Origin: Pseudomonadales bacterium | GTDB taxonomy: Bacteria; Pseudomonadota; Gammaproteobacteria; Pseudomonadales; Azotimanducaceae | DNA: 64,000 nt | Direction of reading: 5' to 3' | Assembly: GCA_029251375.1 (NCBI GenBank) | Contig: JAQXDL010000046.1 | Coordinates: 30,580-94,579, forward strand | Shown here: piece by piece, positions 28,514 through 37,979 of the stretch | Layout: each line of letters begins with the position of its first letter | Position numbering within the stretch: position 1 is the stretch's first letter | The notes under the pieces: model-generated | The model's input: the letters and a program-made list of their open reading frames with translations, nothing else | Told to the model about the DNA's origin: nothing | The model's database searches: none | Made by a program: the position numbers and the translations under genes

Positions 28514-28855
28514 TCAATGATCGTGTCCGTGTGGTCGATCGACAAATTCTTGACTGCGCTGATCAAGCTCATCGGTTTCACATAAATCTTTTAGCGCCAT
28601 CAATTCTGTTAGGGCCGCTAGAAAGTGATCGAAATATTGGTAGGGCTCTGACGCTGTATGAGCGGCTTCCCAGGATTCTATTTGCTTAATCAGACAGGCT
28701 CGAAACTCATCCCAAGTAAAGTACTCAGCCTCACACAGTGATCTGGCCATGCCGAAAGTGCGATTTTGCCAAGGCTCATCAAAGATGACTTCACCATTAG
28801 CTTTTGGCGGTTCAACCCGTCCCTGCAGCGCCATCGACTCCATTTCGTCTGTCAC
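28514..28855 (-). CDS. Nitrile hydratase accessory (activator) protein
   Basis: 113 residues related to the N-terminal part of the nitrile hydratase beta subunit: '[19 protein letters not shown]', '[18 protein letters not shown]', '[13 protein letters not shown]'. Such proteins help deliver metal or swap the alpha subunit during maturation of cobalt nitrile hydratases. The start used is the GTG at 28855, whose last bases overlap the alpha-subunit stop (GTGA), implying translational coupling; a TTG at 28876 is the alternative. The tail ends in HGHDH. Confidence 0.87.
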   Translation of the reverse strand: MTDEMESMALQGRVEPPKANGEVIFDEPWQNRTFGMARSLCEAEYFTWDEFRACLIKQIESWEAAHTASEPYQYFDHFLAALTELMALKDLCETDELDQRSQEFVDRPHGHDH

Positions 28856-29520
28856 GATGACTGACCTGCTTGACAAAGCACCTCAACACCAATCATTGAA
28901 TCACGACTAACCAAAGCCGCAAGCTCATCCTGCGTCAGATTGTCGGTGTTCTCAGGTCGCATCGGCAAGACCATATATCGGACTTCCGCACTCGAGTCCC
29001 AAACACGAATCTCAATATTTGTATCCAGCGACAAACCCATTTCAGCTAACAAGGTTCTTGGCTCGCGCACGATTCTGGACCGATACGCCGGATCCTTATA
29101 CCATTTTGGCGGCAAACCCAGCACTGCCCAGGGGTAACAAGAGCAAAGGGTACAGACGACCGCGTTGTGACGCTCTGGCGTATTTTCAACCACGACTAAA
29201 TGATCGACCTGGCCGCCCTTAAAATCATACTCTGCGATTGCCTGCGTCGCATTTGACAGCAATCGCTGCTTGAACTCAGGATCTGTCCAAGCCCTAGCAA
29301 CAAGCAACGCGCCATTCATTGGACCAACCCTTTGCGCATAATTGGTAATCACATCGTCAACTGCATGCTCGGATAGAAGACCTTTTTCGATCAACAAAGA
29401 CTCTAATGCTTCTGCTCGAATCGCCTGCGGGGATTTCTCTTCATGCTTATGTTCGTGCTCATGATCATGGTGACGACTATCGTTATGATTATGGTCATGA
29501 TGCTCGTGGTCATCATTCAT
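28852..29520 (-). CDS. nthA: Nitrile hydratase alpha subunit, cobalt type, His-rich N-terminus
   Basis: 222 residues. The metal site is C-T-L-C-S-C (Cys123, Cys126, Cys128), followed by [15 protein letters not shown] Thr at the second position is the known hallmark of the non-corrin cobalt enzymes (iron types have Ser). It converts nitriles to amides with the beta subunit. Unusually, about the first 28 residues carry roughly a dozen histidines in His-Asp/Glu clusters (such as [20 protein letters not shown]), like metal-chaperone tails. The stop overlaps the accessory gene, and the beta-subunit gene lies 15 bp upstream. Confidence 0.95.
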   Translation of the reverse strand: MNDDHEHHDHNHNDSRHHDHEHEHKHEEKSPQAIRAEALESLLIEKGLLSEHAVDDVITNYAQRVGPMNGALLVARAWTDPEFKQRLLSNATQAIAEYDFKGGQVDHLVVVENTPERHNAVVCTLCSCYPWAVLGLPPKWYKDPAYRSRIVREPRTLLAEMGLSLDTNIEIRVWDSSAEVRYMVLPMRPENTDNLTQDELAALVSRDSMIGVEVLCQAGQSS

Positions 29521-29535
29521 ATACAGCCTCTGACT

Positions 29536-30243
29536 TTATCGCTCGGTTGCGGGACAGGTTTGAAGGTAGGGTTCAAATAGATCAAGAAAAACACTCACAT
29601 TGGCTTCTGCATACTGAGATGTTTCACCCCACAGTTCAGAGGATGCAAACTTCACAGTATAAAGCTGTGCCGGTTGTTCTCCGAACCCATGCGCATTGCT
29701 ATCGGGATAAACCCAACCGCCATGAAGGGCAACAATCTCACCAAATTTGTTGCGGGCGTAAGCTGGCAGACGCGTATGACCAGGTTTGACCTCACTGCTA
29801 GTGAGCACCGTATCACCGATAGAAAATAGTCCTTCACCTACGTCACGTTGCGCCGTCTTGGCTGGTCTGGCTAAAGAGGCTTGAAGATTTGCCGTTTGAC
29901 GGCTCGGTTGAGGTCTAGCCGCAATAAGATCGTTGCGATTTCCACCCAATTTTTCAACGCGTTTGTTTAGTTGTTCTGTCTCTATTAGACCCGCTTCAAC
30001 CAAAGCGGTTTCGGCGCCGCCCAGCCATCGACCATAATAACCGTGGGACAAGTAAGCTGTGGGTTCAATTTTTTCGACAAAGTGGCGAAATTGATCAGAG
30101 TTTTTCCAGCCACCCGCTGCGCCAGTTGCCCTCATGATCGCAAATACTTTGGCTTCCCAGATTGCAGCAAACGTCGGCGCATCGGCCTGTCGTTCAACCT
30201 TGCCAAAGCCGTGTTTACCACCTAGATCATGAATACCGTCCAT
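29536..30243 (-). CDS. nthB: Nitrile hydratase beta subunit
   Basis: 235-residue partner of the alpha subunit. It starts with the invariant MDGIHDLGGKHGFG, contains 'YYGRWLGGAETALVEAG', and ends in the SH3-like barrel with 'LPAYARNKFGEIVALHG' and 'YTVKFASSELWGE'. The gene order beta-alpha-accessory is that of cobalt-type operons. Regulator and cobalt transporter genes often found nearby are not in this window. It is probably the first gene of the operon; 139 bp separate it from prfC. Confidence 0.95.
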   Translation of the reverse strand: MDGIHDLGGKHGFGKVERQADAPTFAAIWEAKVFAIMRATGAAGGWKNSDQFRHFVEKIEPTAYLSHGYYGRWLGGAETALVEAGLIETEQLNKRVEKLGGNRNDLIAARPQPSRQTANLQASLARPAKTAQRDVGEGLFSIGDTVLTSSEVKPGHTRLPAYARNKFGEIVALHGGWVYPDSNAHGFGEQPAQLYTVKFASSELWGETSQYAEANVSVFLDLFEPYLQTCPATER

Positions 30244-30382
30244 TGAGAGCGCCCTTAGGTTGATCCTGTCGGAGTTTAACCAGTCTGCTAATGAGCATTA
30301 ATATCACCGAACAGGGGATCCTAGTCAAACGCTTCTAGATTTGCCCTGCGAGCGTCGCACAAACCTTGCTTTGGACGGTTGA

Positions 30383-31972
30383 TTATTCAATTTCCCTTGT
30401 CGACCTAAATCGAATATCAGGCCAACGCTCTTCGGTTAGCATCAGGTTCACTCGCGATGGCGCTAAATAGGTCAGATGACCGGAACCATCAATCGCCAGG
30501 TTGGATTCGGATTTCCGCTTAAAATCCGCAAGCATTTTGGGGTCGTCACATTCGATCCAGCGAGCGGTATAAACACTCACCGATTCATAAGCGCATTCAA
30601 CTTTGTACTCTTCTCTGAGTCGATAAACCACCACATCAAATTGCAGAATACCAACAGCACCCAGCACCAAATCGTTGTTAACAAGCGGCATAAACAACTG
30701 TGTTGCACCCTCTTCGGAAAGCTGCGTCAAACCCTGTCGCAATTGTTTACTTTTTAGCGGATCCCGCAGCTGTACCCGGCGAAATAATTCAGGCGCAAAG
30801 TGCGGTATACCAAGAAACCGAAAATCATTACCGCTTGTGAACGTATCACCAATCTGGATGGTGCCGTGATTATGCAGACCAATAATGTCACCGGACCAAG
30901 CTCGTTCAGCCTGAGATCTTTCGCCCGCAAGAAACGTTACTGCGTCACTGACTCTAACTTCTTTACCAAGGCGCACATGGCGCATTTTCATGCCTTGCTG
31001 ATAGTGACCTGAACACACCCGCAGAAAAGCAATTCGGTCCCGATGTTTAGGATCCATATTTGCCTGAATCTTAAATACAAAGCCTGAAAAACTCTCCTCA
31101 GAGGCGCTCACCGAGCGATCATTCGCAGCACGATCCAAAGGCTCAGGTGCAATATCGACAAAACCGTCGAGCATCTGCATGACACCAAAGTTACGTAACG
31201 CGGTACCGAAATAGACCGGCGTTAATTTCCCATCAAGGTAAGCCTGCAGATCAAATTGATGACTCGCGCCTTTAACAAGTTCAATTTCTTCCAAGTAATC
31301 ATCATAATCTGCGCCTAAAAACGCTTTGGCTGCATCACTTTCTAACCCATCAATAATTTCAGGCTCGGTCAGCACTTCGCCTTTACCCGCTTCAAACACA
31401 TGAATTTGATCGTCATATAGATGGTAAACACCTTTAAAACGGTTGCTCATGCCTATCGGCCAGGTCATGGGCGCACATTTAATGTTTAGAACATCTTCGA
31501 CTTCATCTAGCACATCAATTGGATCTCGCACTTCTCTATCAAGCTTGTTAACAAAGGTAAGGATTGGCGTATCGCGAAGGCGACAAACTTCCATCAATTT
31601 AATTGTGCGTTGCTCTACACCTTTGGCGCCATCGATAACCATCAGCACCGAATCAACTGCTGTTAGCGTGCGATAAGTATCTTCAGAGAAGTCTTCGTGC
31701 CCAGGCGTATCAAGCAGATTGACCATCTTGCCCCTATAAGGAAACTGCATAACCGAAGTCGTAACAGAAATGCCACGTTCTTTTTCCATTTCCATCCAAT
31801 CGGATGTTGCATAACGGTCTGACTTCTTCGACTTTACAGTGCCCGCCATCTGAATCGCCCGCCCCAATAGCAGCAACTTTTCAGTGATTGTCGTTTTACC
31901 GGCATCCGGGTGAGAGATGATTGCGAAGGTTCTTCGCTTACTAATTTCTTCAATACTGGTTGTATCGACCAC
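30383..31972 (-). CDS. prfC: Peptide chain release factor 3
   Basis: 529-residue translational GTPase that recycles RF1/RF2 after termination. G1 is HPDAGKTT, G3 is [15 protein letters not shown] and G4 is NKLDR. The domain II/III blocks '[17 protein letters not shown]' and '[20 protein letters not shown]' are RF3-specific. The order prfC-rimI-holD, read against the strand, matches the E. coli neighbourhood. Confidence 0.97.
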   Translation of the reverse strand: MVDTTSIEEISKRRTFAIISHPDAGKTTITEKLLLLGRAIQMAGTVKSKKSDRYATSDWMEMEKERGISVTTSVMQFPYRGKMVNLLDTPGHEDFSEDTYRTLTAVDSVLMVIDGAKGVEQRTIKLMEVCRLRDTPILTFVNKLDREVRDPIDVLDEVEDVLNIKCAPMTWPIGMSNRFKGVYHLYDDQIHVFEAGKGEVLTEPEIIDGLESDAAKAFLGADYDDYLEEIELVKGASHQFDLQAYLDGKLTPVYFGTALRNFGVMQMLDGFVDIAPEPLDRAANDRSVSASEESFSGFVFKIQANMDPKHRDRIAFLRVCSGHYQQGMKMRHVRLGKEVRVSDAVTFLAGERSQAERAWSGDIIGLHNHGTIQIGDTFTSGNDFRFLGIPHFAPELFRRVQLRDPLKSKQLRQGLTQLSEEGATQLFMPLVNNDLVLGAVGILQFDVVVYRLREEYKVECAYESVSVYTARWIECDDPKMLADFKRKSESNLAIDGSGHLTYLAPSRVNLMLTEERWPDIRFRSTREIE

Positions 31973-32120
31973 GGGGTGTACTTCCTAATTTTCGACGGGC
32001 TATCAATAAGGCGTCGGGCTAAAAAATGGGCGTCATTATACACATTAGACCGCGCCCTTAAGAAAATATAGCAACGGTCACGTTTTACCGATTACTAAAC
32101 TCATCCAGCAGGTTTAGCCG

Positions 32121-32594
32121 CTAAGGAAACGTGTCTGGCACTTGATAAGAGAACACCAATGCATCTTCTCTGCCATTTTCTGCAGGATAGTAGTCTTTGC
32201 GCAAACCGATTTCTTGGAAGCCCAAACTCTCGTACAACTTGAAGGCGATAAGGTTTGAGGGTCTAACCTCGAGAAATACTGTCGCTGCGCCTCTGCTGAT
32301 TGCACGACTGACAATGTGCTGCACCAGTTGCCGCCCAAAACCGCGGCTTTGGACTGCGGGATTAATGCAGACATTGAGCAGATGGGATTCACCCACTGCA
32401 ACGGACAAAATACTATGGCCAACCACTTTTTCATCAACAATGAAGACAAAACATTCGTAACCAGACTTAATACAATCGTCAAATATGCCCCTTGACCAGG
32501 GATGAGAGTAGCTTGACGCTTCGTTGATCATCACATCGTCAAGATCATCAAAGGTCATCGCTCTTAGCTCAAACTCCACCTGCGCACTAGCCAT
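32121..32594 (-). CDS. rimI: Ribosomal protein S18 alanine N-acetyltransferase
   Basis: 157-residue GNAT acetyltransferase. The acetyl-CoA loop is in 'NPAVQSRGFGRQLVQHIV', and 'LEVRPSNLIAFKLYESLGF' with 'GLRKDYYPAENGREDALVF' are RimI hallmarks. It acetylates the N-terminus of ribosomal protein S18. It overlaps the upstream holD gene by 8 bp, so the two are likely coupled. Confidence 0.93.
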   Translation of the reverse strand: MASAQVEFELRAMTFDDLDDVMINEASSYSHPWSRGIFDDCIKSGYECFVFIVDEKVVGHSILSVAVGESHLLNVCINPAVQSRGFGRQLVQHIVSRAISRGAATVFLEVRPSNLIAFKLYESLGFQEIGLRKDYYPAENGREDALVFSYQVPDTFP

Positions 32595-33429
32595 GCAAGA
32601 TAGCTCTAACTGGTGAGAGTTGCCGCCAAAGCTGGCGCTTTAAGGTCACGTCCTGTGAAACAGCATCTATGGTTGGCAGCGCCAAAAATAGGCAACTAGC
32701 CTCCTGCTCTGTATCACCAACGTGAAAGGCTGTTTTCTCGGAATCCTCCACAAGATATCTCCATGCCTCCTGCCCAAATACAAGCACAGGTTTTAGATCT
32801 TGCGTCGGCTCTTTTGCTTGGCGCTGCGATTGACGCAAAGAATCTCGAACAATTTGCCTTGCCTCATGCTCGGATTGATCGATATGCGACGCCTTGACGA
32901 TAGGCCAACGAAGCTGGCGAATAGAAGGTGAGACACGCTCGCGTAACAACGACAGGCTGATGCCTTCGAGAAAATTTGGATAGGTTGCTGGCATTTCTGC
33001 GGTTGCATAGGGCAAGGCAAAAACAACCGTGAACGCATCATAGTTCATGAAGTACAACAAAAACTCGAGTCTGACAGACGTCTGAGGTGTTACCGGCAGT
33101 GGTTGTGAGAGTGACTGTCCCAATGGGCGTTCGGCAACATCGGACAAAGGTGGTTCGGGTATTACATTTGCAGAAACTTGTTTTAACAAAGATTCGCGCG
33201 AGCCTTTTGAATCAACACCGCCAGCACGAGTTTGACCGGCATGATTCGCGCTAGATGCTGGCGCCGCAACCGGGGATGTTTCGACCTTCTCAGCTTCAGA
33301 GGGCTCTATTGCCGCTCTTGCGGCTCTGACTTGCCAAATATCAATACCCATCGCTGTCAGATATTGACGTGAACGCGATCCATAGCGGGAGCCCTGCTCA
33401 ACGTTTGTCTGTTGTTGCTCCGATTCCAT
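32587..33429 (-). CDS. holD: Probable DNA polymerase III psi subunit (HolD-like)
   Basis: 280 residues, twice the length of E. coli psi. The N-terminal 'SRQYLTAMGIDIWQVR' matches the short psi helix that binds chi, and the C-terminal 'TLKRQLWRQLSPVR' resembles the end of psi. Between them is a low-complexity Pro/Ser/Ala/Gln linker (about 40-115) and a globular part (about 118-270) that includes 'PVLVFGQEAWRYLVED'. The rimI-holD overlap and prfC synteny support the call. Overall identity to known HolD is low, so it is a family-and-context call. Chi is encoded at 1393-1827. Confidence 0.75.
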   Translation of the reverse strand: MESEQQQTNVEQGSRYGSRSRQYLTAMGIDIWQVRAARAAIEPSEAEKVETSPVAAPASSANHAGQTRAGGVDSKGSRESLLKQVSANVIPEPPLSDVAERPLGQSLSQPLPVTPQTSVRLEFLLYFMNYDAFTVVFALPYATAEMPATYPNFLEGISLSLLRERVSPSIRQLRWPIVKASHIDQSEHEARQIVRDSLRQSQRQAKEPTQDLKPVLVFGQEAWRYLVEDSEKTAFHVGDTEQEASCLFLALPTIDAVSQDVTLKRQLWRQLSPVRAILHG

Positions 33430-33456
33430 GTGTTCTTCGCTTTCCCTGTTTTATAG

Positions 33457-33504
33457 AATGATTTGTCGAATTGCTTATCAAATTGTTTATCAAACTGCTG
33501 ATCG
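33457..33504. repeat. 12-bp imperfect tandem repeat upstream of holD
   Basis: Four adjacent 12-base units: AATGATTTGTCG, AATTGCTTATCA, AATTGTTTATCA, AACTGCTGATCG. They lie in the 138-bp gap between tesB and holD. The minus-strand frame across them reads a QFDK-type peptide repeat, but without a start signal or family. Confidence 0.65.
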
Positions 33505-33567
33505 AGCTTCTGAAAAAAAAGAGCACGTCGACCAATACGCAGCACGCAGTGTGACGATCTACTTGCT

Positions 33568-34395
33568 TTATCGCAAGAGTCGCATCAAAGACTCTTGCAT
33601 CGTACTCGCAATCAAACTGCCGTCTACCGTGAACATCGAACCACGATTGTAACCTCGCGCTGCACTCGATTCAGGTGCATCAAGCGCGTACATGATCCAT
33701 TGATCTGCCCTTGCCGGTTGATGAAACCACATCGCATGGTCGAGACTGGCACTTTGCATGTCCTCCCGTTTGAAATTACCGCGATGAGGCAAGCGAGCCG
33801 TGGATAACAACGCATCATCAGATTGATAAGTAAGCAAAGCTGCATGCAACAGCGCATCACTACCTTGCGTCTGTGCCTGATCAACATCACCGTTAGTACG
33901 AAACCAACAATGCTGCTTTGCAGGCATAGGCACCTCTTTTAGGCGCTGCTTGTACTCCATCATATAGGTCACAAAAGAATCATTCAGCATATTGTCAGTA
34001 ATCCGATGGCCCTCAGGCGGCTCAAAATTAGGCATGACAATCTGATGACTGAGGCCCGCTTCGACTAACTGAAATGAAACATCCATACTGAAAATAGCTT
34101 TACCATGTTGAATGGCGGCGATTCGGCGTGTCGTAAAAGAACGGCCATCTCGAATTCGGTCCACTGAAAAAACCACCGGAATCTTTGCATCGCCCGGCCG
34201 TAAAAAATATCCATGCAATGAATGCGGCGGCCGGTCATCAGGCACAGTTCGCCCAGCGGCAATCAACCCTTGCGCCATAATTTGACCACCGTAGAGCCTG
34301 CCTTTTTTATCAACAGGATGATTTCCACGATACAAATTTTCTTCGAGCATCTCGATATCGAGAATTGAAATCAGCTCTTGCAATGATGAACGCAA
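33568..34395 (-). CDS. tesB: Acyl-CoA thioesterase II
   Basis: 275-residue double hot-dog thioesterase hydrolysing medium- and long-chain acyl-CoA. It contains 'LYGGQIMAQGLIAAGRTVP', 'SLHGYFLRPGDAKIPV', 'RDGRSFTTRRIAAIQHGKAI' and, near the end, 'LDHAMWFHQPARADQWIMY', with the active-site Asp in the 'LDHAMWF' block. Length and motif order match TesB. An MFS carrier gene lies 15 bp upstream on the same strand. Confidence 0.95.
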   Translation of the reverse strand: MRSSLQELISILDIEMLEENLYRGNHPVDKKGRLYGGQIMAQGLIAAGRTVPDDRPPHSLHGYFLRPGDAKIPVVFSVDRIRDGRSFTTRRIAAIQHGKAIFSMDVSFQLVEAGLSHQIVMPNFEPPEGHRITDNMLNDSFVTYMMEYKQRLKEVPMPAKQHCWFRTNGDVDQAQTQGSDALLHAALLTYQSDDALLSTARLPHRGNFKREDMQSASLDHAMWFHQPARADQWIMYALDAPESSAARGYNRGSMFTVDGSLIASTMQESLMRLLR

Positions 34396-34410
34396 TCTAC
34401 CCTCCGTTAC

Positions 34411-35751
34411 TCACTTGTGGCTCACAATGTGTGGCCGATTAAGCTTGCTTTTGGGCGGGGTTGCAGCAAGAAAACAAAAAGAACCCAAGAACGCCGCAAG
34501 CGCCAGGCAAACAAAGCCCAATTCATAATTTCCCTGAAGATCAGCCATGTAACCAGCAAAAATTGGACCGCCTGACATACCCAACATAACGATGAGGGAA
34601 GAAAAGCCCATGATTGTACCAAACGAACTCGGCCCAAAATAATCGGCTCGCAGCGCCACCATAAGCGGACCTCGGATGCCCCAAGCCAAGCCATGCAACA
34701 TCGCAAATAAAAACACGATAACCGCGCTATCAGCATAAGCAATCAGCACCAGCCCGGCTGTATGCGCAAACATACAACCGATACAAATCAGTCGCTTATT
34801 CACCTTGTCACCAAGGTATCCGCCGCATAATTGGCCGACCATCTGAAAGCCTGTTAACAAGGCAACAACGCCACCAGCCTCGGTCAACGTGTAGCCCTTT
34901 GCTTCAATCAAGTGTGGCACCAAATGAACCATGATCGCGGATACCGTCAACAGAGCGCAGGCGTGCCCAATGGAAATGAACCAAAATGAATGGGTTCGCA
35001 TCGCCTCGCGCGCGGTGAAATCATTATTCAGAGGTAAAGAAAACGCAGCCGTGTTCTCGTCTGCGGTTGCGCCGGATTCGCCAGGCGCCCTTACAGGAGC
35101 TCGCTCAGGTGCAATACCATCGACGAAATCCCCGGTTTCCGCGGGGCGATGTCGAACAACCTGAACTAACGGCAAACCCACTACTAGCACAACCACACCA
35201 GACATCAGCGCGGTTGTTCGCCAGCCAAATGCTTCAAGACATATCACCACCGCCGGTACACAGAGCCCACCGATGGAATAGCCCATCTGGGAAATAGAAA
35301 TTGCCTTCGCCCTGTGCTGGCTAAACCAATTCACCAAAGAGACCATAACGGTGGCAAAACCACCCAAGCTTGACCCGATCGCGATCAGCGCAAACGTTAG
35401 ATAAAAGCTGAGTACGGAATCGACGTAACTGAAGGCAATAAAACCGAGACCAAATATCGTAATGCCAATGCGCAAAATAGGTCTTGGGCCAAACCGATCA
35501 ACAAGCCAACCTTGGAGCGGACCCAGAATGCCACTTTCTATTCTCGTTAGTGCAAATGCGCCGGCAACCAGCGCCTTACTCCAACCAAACTCTTCCTGCA
35601 GCAGCACCACGTAGGCACCATAGGACTGCATCCACAACAAACCGGAGAGCATTTGAATGCCACCCGCCGCGCCCACGATGTACCAACCAAAAAAGACAGT
35701 ACCGTTGGGTTTAACGACTTGGTTAAGCTTATTGAGCTGACGGGACAACAT
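34411..35751 (-). CDS. Major facilitator superfamily transporter (OFA/monocarboxylate-like)
   Basis: 446 residues with about twelve predicted membrane helices in two halves split by a hydrophilic loop (about 200-245). It has the loop 2-3 signature 'GPLQGWLVDRFGPRPIL' and the loop 8-9 equivalent 'GYLGDKVNKRLICIG'. The overall pattern ('RPAETGDFVDG', 'HACALLTVSAIMVHLVPHL') recalls the oxalate/formate-monocarboxylate branch, so an organic acid is the likely substrate. The ATG at 35751 is used; a TTG lies 15 bases upstream. Confidence 0.85.
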   Translation of the reverse strand: MLSRQLNKLNQVVKPNGTVFFGWYIVGAAGGIQMLSGLLWMQSYGAYVVLLQEEFGWSKALVAGAFALTRIESGILGPLQGWLVDRFGPRPILRIGITIFGLGFIAFSYVDSVLSFYLTFALIAIGSSLGGFATVMVSLVNWFSQHRAKAISISQMGYSIGGLCVPAVVICLEAFGWRTTALMSGVVVLVVGLPLVQVVRHRPAETGDFVDGIAPERAPVRAPGESGATADENTAAFSLPLNNDFTAREAMRTHSFWFISIGHACALLTVSAIMVHLVPHLIEAKGYTLTEAGGVVALLTGFQMVGQLCGGYLGDKVNKRLICIGCMFAHTAGLVLIAYADSAVIVFLFAMLHGLAWGIRGPLMVALRADYFGPSSFGTIMGFSSLIVMLGMSGGPIFAGYMADLQGNYELGFVCLALAAFLGSFCFLAATPPKSKLNRPHIVSHK

Positions 35752-35817
35752 GAATTGTTTAGACAATAACTTGGGACATAAAATGGATCGTCAGTCTAAG
35801 TCAAATCGAGCGATAAC

Positions 35818-35853
35818 CCAATCAATGCCCCAAACGATAAACCAAACAATAAA
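35818..35853. repeat. 12-bp imperfect tandem repeat upstream of the MFS gene
   Basis: Three 12-base units: CCAATCAATGCC, CCAAACGATAAA, CCAAACAATAAA, with a weaker fourth after them. They lie 67 bases before the MFS start. The sequence differs from the arrays at 2492 and 33457 but the period is the same. Confidence 0.55.
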
Positions 35854-35977
35854 CCGCGCAAAAACCGGACATAGAGGCTACCTAGCCGCCTGTAAGGTTC
35901 ACGGCACGACAAAGCACCAGCTAACATAGATTGCCATAGTCTCTATCAGGGTTCTTCATCACAACCGAAATTGGCTT

Positions 35978-36559
35978 TTAAAGGTAGGCTGAAAACTCAA
36001 ATTCTTCAGTAATCAACAGGGCAGGTAAAGAGTTTAGGCTGACACGGTAGCTTCTGTGGACATCAGAGTTGAACATTAAACCACCCTTACCAATGTGGAT
36101 AACCTCTCGAAAACTACCTTTCGCAACATTTCTTAGAATCGCACCAATGCCTTCCTCTTCGTCCACCAACTGCTCAAACAGCAGCGGAGACAATCGCCCA
36201 GTGTTAATCACGGTCATCGCGCGGACATAACAGGTGCCTGAGGTGACGCCTGTGAGCTGCACTTCTCTTATGAGGCACTCCTGACCTTTGTTAAGGTCTA
36301 ATGCTGAGATATCATTTGGCGCGAGAACTTTGCCCTGGCGAAGCGTGCTGATTTCAATTTGCTCGAGGAAATAGGCCTCCAAAGCCATTGTCACCGTACC
36401 GTCGGCAACTAACAGCGATCTCAAAAATGCAGGTACATCTTTGTACTGCGCCAAGTGAGAGGCAATCTCACCAATGCGTATCGCCTCACTTCGGTCATCG
36501 CCAAGTCGCGTAAAAAGACGCAGCAGACCCTCATCCATTTGCAGGCTCGTTAGCGACAC
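35978..36559 (-). CDS. Chorismate lyase-like (UbiC/DUF98 fold) protein
   Basis: 193 residues resembling chorismate pyruvate-lyase, which makes 4-hydroxybenzoate for ubiquinone. 'FLRSLLVADGTVTMALEAYF' fits the UbiC entry strand. Arg98 in CLIREVQL and the Glu after 'LLIT' near the C-terminus (Glu185, 'LLITEEFEFSAYL') match the positions of the catalytic Arg and Glu of UbiC. The protein is more distant than a normal orthologue and lacks an adjacent ubiA, so it may act on another substrate. Confidence 0.65.
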   Translation of the reverse strand: MSLTSLQMDEGLLRLFTRLGDDRSEAIRIGEIASHLAQYKDVPAFLRSLLVADGTVTMALEAYFLEQIEISTLRQGKVLAPNDISALDLNKGQECLIREVQLTGVTSGTCYVRAMTVINTGRLSPLLFEQLVDEEEGIGAILRNVAKGSFREVIHIGKGGLMFNSDVHRSYRVSLNSLPALLITEEFEFSAYL

Positions 36560-36635
36560 GTCACGTCCCAGCCTATGAGTTGATCGCCCCGTATGACAAC
36601 CAAATTGGCTGCTGATATCTGAACTTTAACGGACC

Positions 36636-37964
36636 TCATAGGTTTTCTTCTCGACCAAGTCGGTGAATTAGTATCGATGCCCGCTCGACCAACATCGGCA
36701 ACGTTGAAAGGTCAATATTCTCATCAGGCGTGTGAGCACCCAGGCCTTGCGCACCAATACCGTCAATCGCATCAACATACTCCGCAATAAACGACACATC
36801 CGCCGCGCCTCTTTTGCCTGGGTCATAAGCCTCGACCGGACCGTAACCCAGATCGATACTGACCTGATTGAGCTTAGACAAAACAGCTTTATTACCTTGC
36901 GTTGGCGGCATTGATGGATAACCATCTGAGAATGTAATAACCGCATCAGTACCCCGATGATGGTTTGCGTGAGCAATGGCTTTCATGGATGCTCTGGCTT
37001 CGGCTTCCTGCTCACTTGAAATGGTCCGCAAACCACCGTGGACAGTCACTGTCTGCGCAACAACATTTGTTTTGCCAAAGGCGTCGCCCCGATTCTGCGA
37101 GGCATCATAATTGACGTCAGTACCGCCGAGTATGACGCCCGGATTGAAGGTGAGATATTGTTCACCGGTGAGTTGCTCATGGAATTGATTCAGTATTCTC
37201 GCTGCCTCAAATATCGCCCCACTGCCGACACGATCACTGAATATGCCTGAGGAATGCGCCCGCTTGCCTGACACTTCGAGCATCCAACCGCTGGAACCCC
37301 TGCGGGCAATCGTTGCCGCTTGTAATCCTGTCGCAATCTCAAAACCTAACGCTATGTCACAGCGCTTGGCGGCCTCAACTAAATGATAACGGCTAATTGA
37401 TTTTGGACTACCGGACTTCTCTTCGTCGCCAATCATTGCGACGATTATATGCAAATCTTGCAGAACGCCCGCAGCAGCTAAGGATTTCAACGCTTGCACA
37501 ATGACAACGTCGCCGCCCTTCATGTCATTAACACCCGGGCCGGTAGCAAAGTCGCCGTCTCGTTCGAACGATTGAAATGCGCTGTCTTTTTCGAACACGG
37601 TATCCAGATGACCAATCAACAGCAGGCATTGACCCTTTGAAGTTAGCGCAGGCTTGCGCTCGGCAAAAAGATGCCCAGCTCGATCAACCTCTGACATGTC
37701 ATACCAATTGGTATCAAAGCCAAGCGATTCGAATTCTACCGCAAAGACATCCGCTACCTGCTTTACGCCGGTGTGATTCATGGTGCCACTGTTAATATTT
37801 ACAACACGCTCAAGTAACGCAATGCTGTCCTGTTGACTGACTTTAGCAATGACGGAAAGTTTTTTTTCAACATCACTTAACTCTGCCAGTGACCCAACAG
37901 AAACAAGCAGTAAGAAAATGGCTGCCAAACATCTCATGTAAACACTCTGTAAATTTGAACCCAT
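36636..37964 (-). CDS. Secreted M20 family metallopeptidase (carboxypeptidase G2-like)
   Basis: 442 residues. A signal peptide ('MRCLAAIFLLLVSVGSLA') starts at the second Met (37937); the first ATG (37964) is 15 bases from the permease stop and may be the coupled start. Zinc-site motifs are visible: GHLDTVF, PGVNDMKGGD, MIGDEEKSG, and a C-terminal 'GLGAHTPDENIDL' with the His ligand. The lid domain is between about 205 and 320. It probably cleaves a C-terminal amino acid or amide in the periplasm; the neighbouring amino-acid permease fits uptake of products (inference). Confidence 0.88.
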   Translation of the reverse strand: MGSNLQSVYMRCLAAIFLLLVSVGSLAELSDVEKKLSVIAKVSQQDSIALLERVVNINSGTMNHTGVKQVADVFAVEFESLGFDTNWYDMSEVDRAGHLFAERKPALTSKGQCLLLIGHLDTVFEKDSAFQSFERDGDFATGPGVNDMKGGDVVIVQALKSLAAAGVLQDLHIIVAMIGDEEKSGSPKSISRYHLVEAAKRCDIALGFEIATGLQAATIARRGSSGWMLEVSGKRAHSSGIFSDRVGSGAIFEAARILNQFHEQLTGEQYLTFNPGVILGGTDVNYDASQNRGDAFGKTNVVAQTVTVHGGLRTISSEQEAEARASMKAIAHANHHRGTDAVITFSDGYPSMPPTQGNKAVLSKLNQVSIDLGYGPVEAYDPGKRGAADVSFIAEYVDAIDGIGAQGLGAHTPDENIDLSTLPMLVERASILIHRLGREENL

Positions 37965-37979
37965 GCTGCAATCACGTTA

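Noticed and set aside
28852..29520. Iron-type nitrile hydratase
   Set aside because: The metal motif is C-T-L-C-S-C, the cobalt signature; iron enzymes have C-S-L-C-S-C.
33357..33545. Minus-strand 62-codon frame with QFDK repeats
   Set aside because: Overlaps holD, no start signal, product of a 12-bp tandem repeat.
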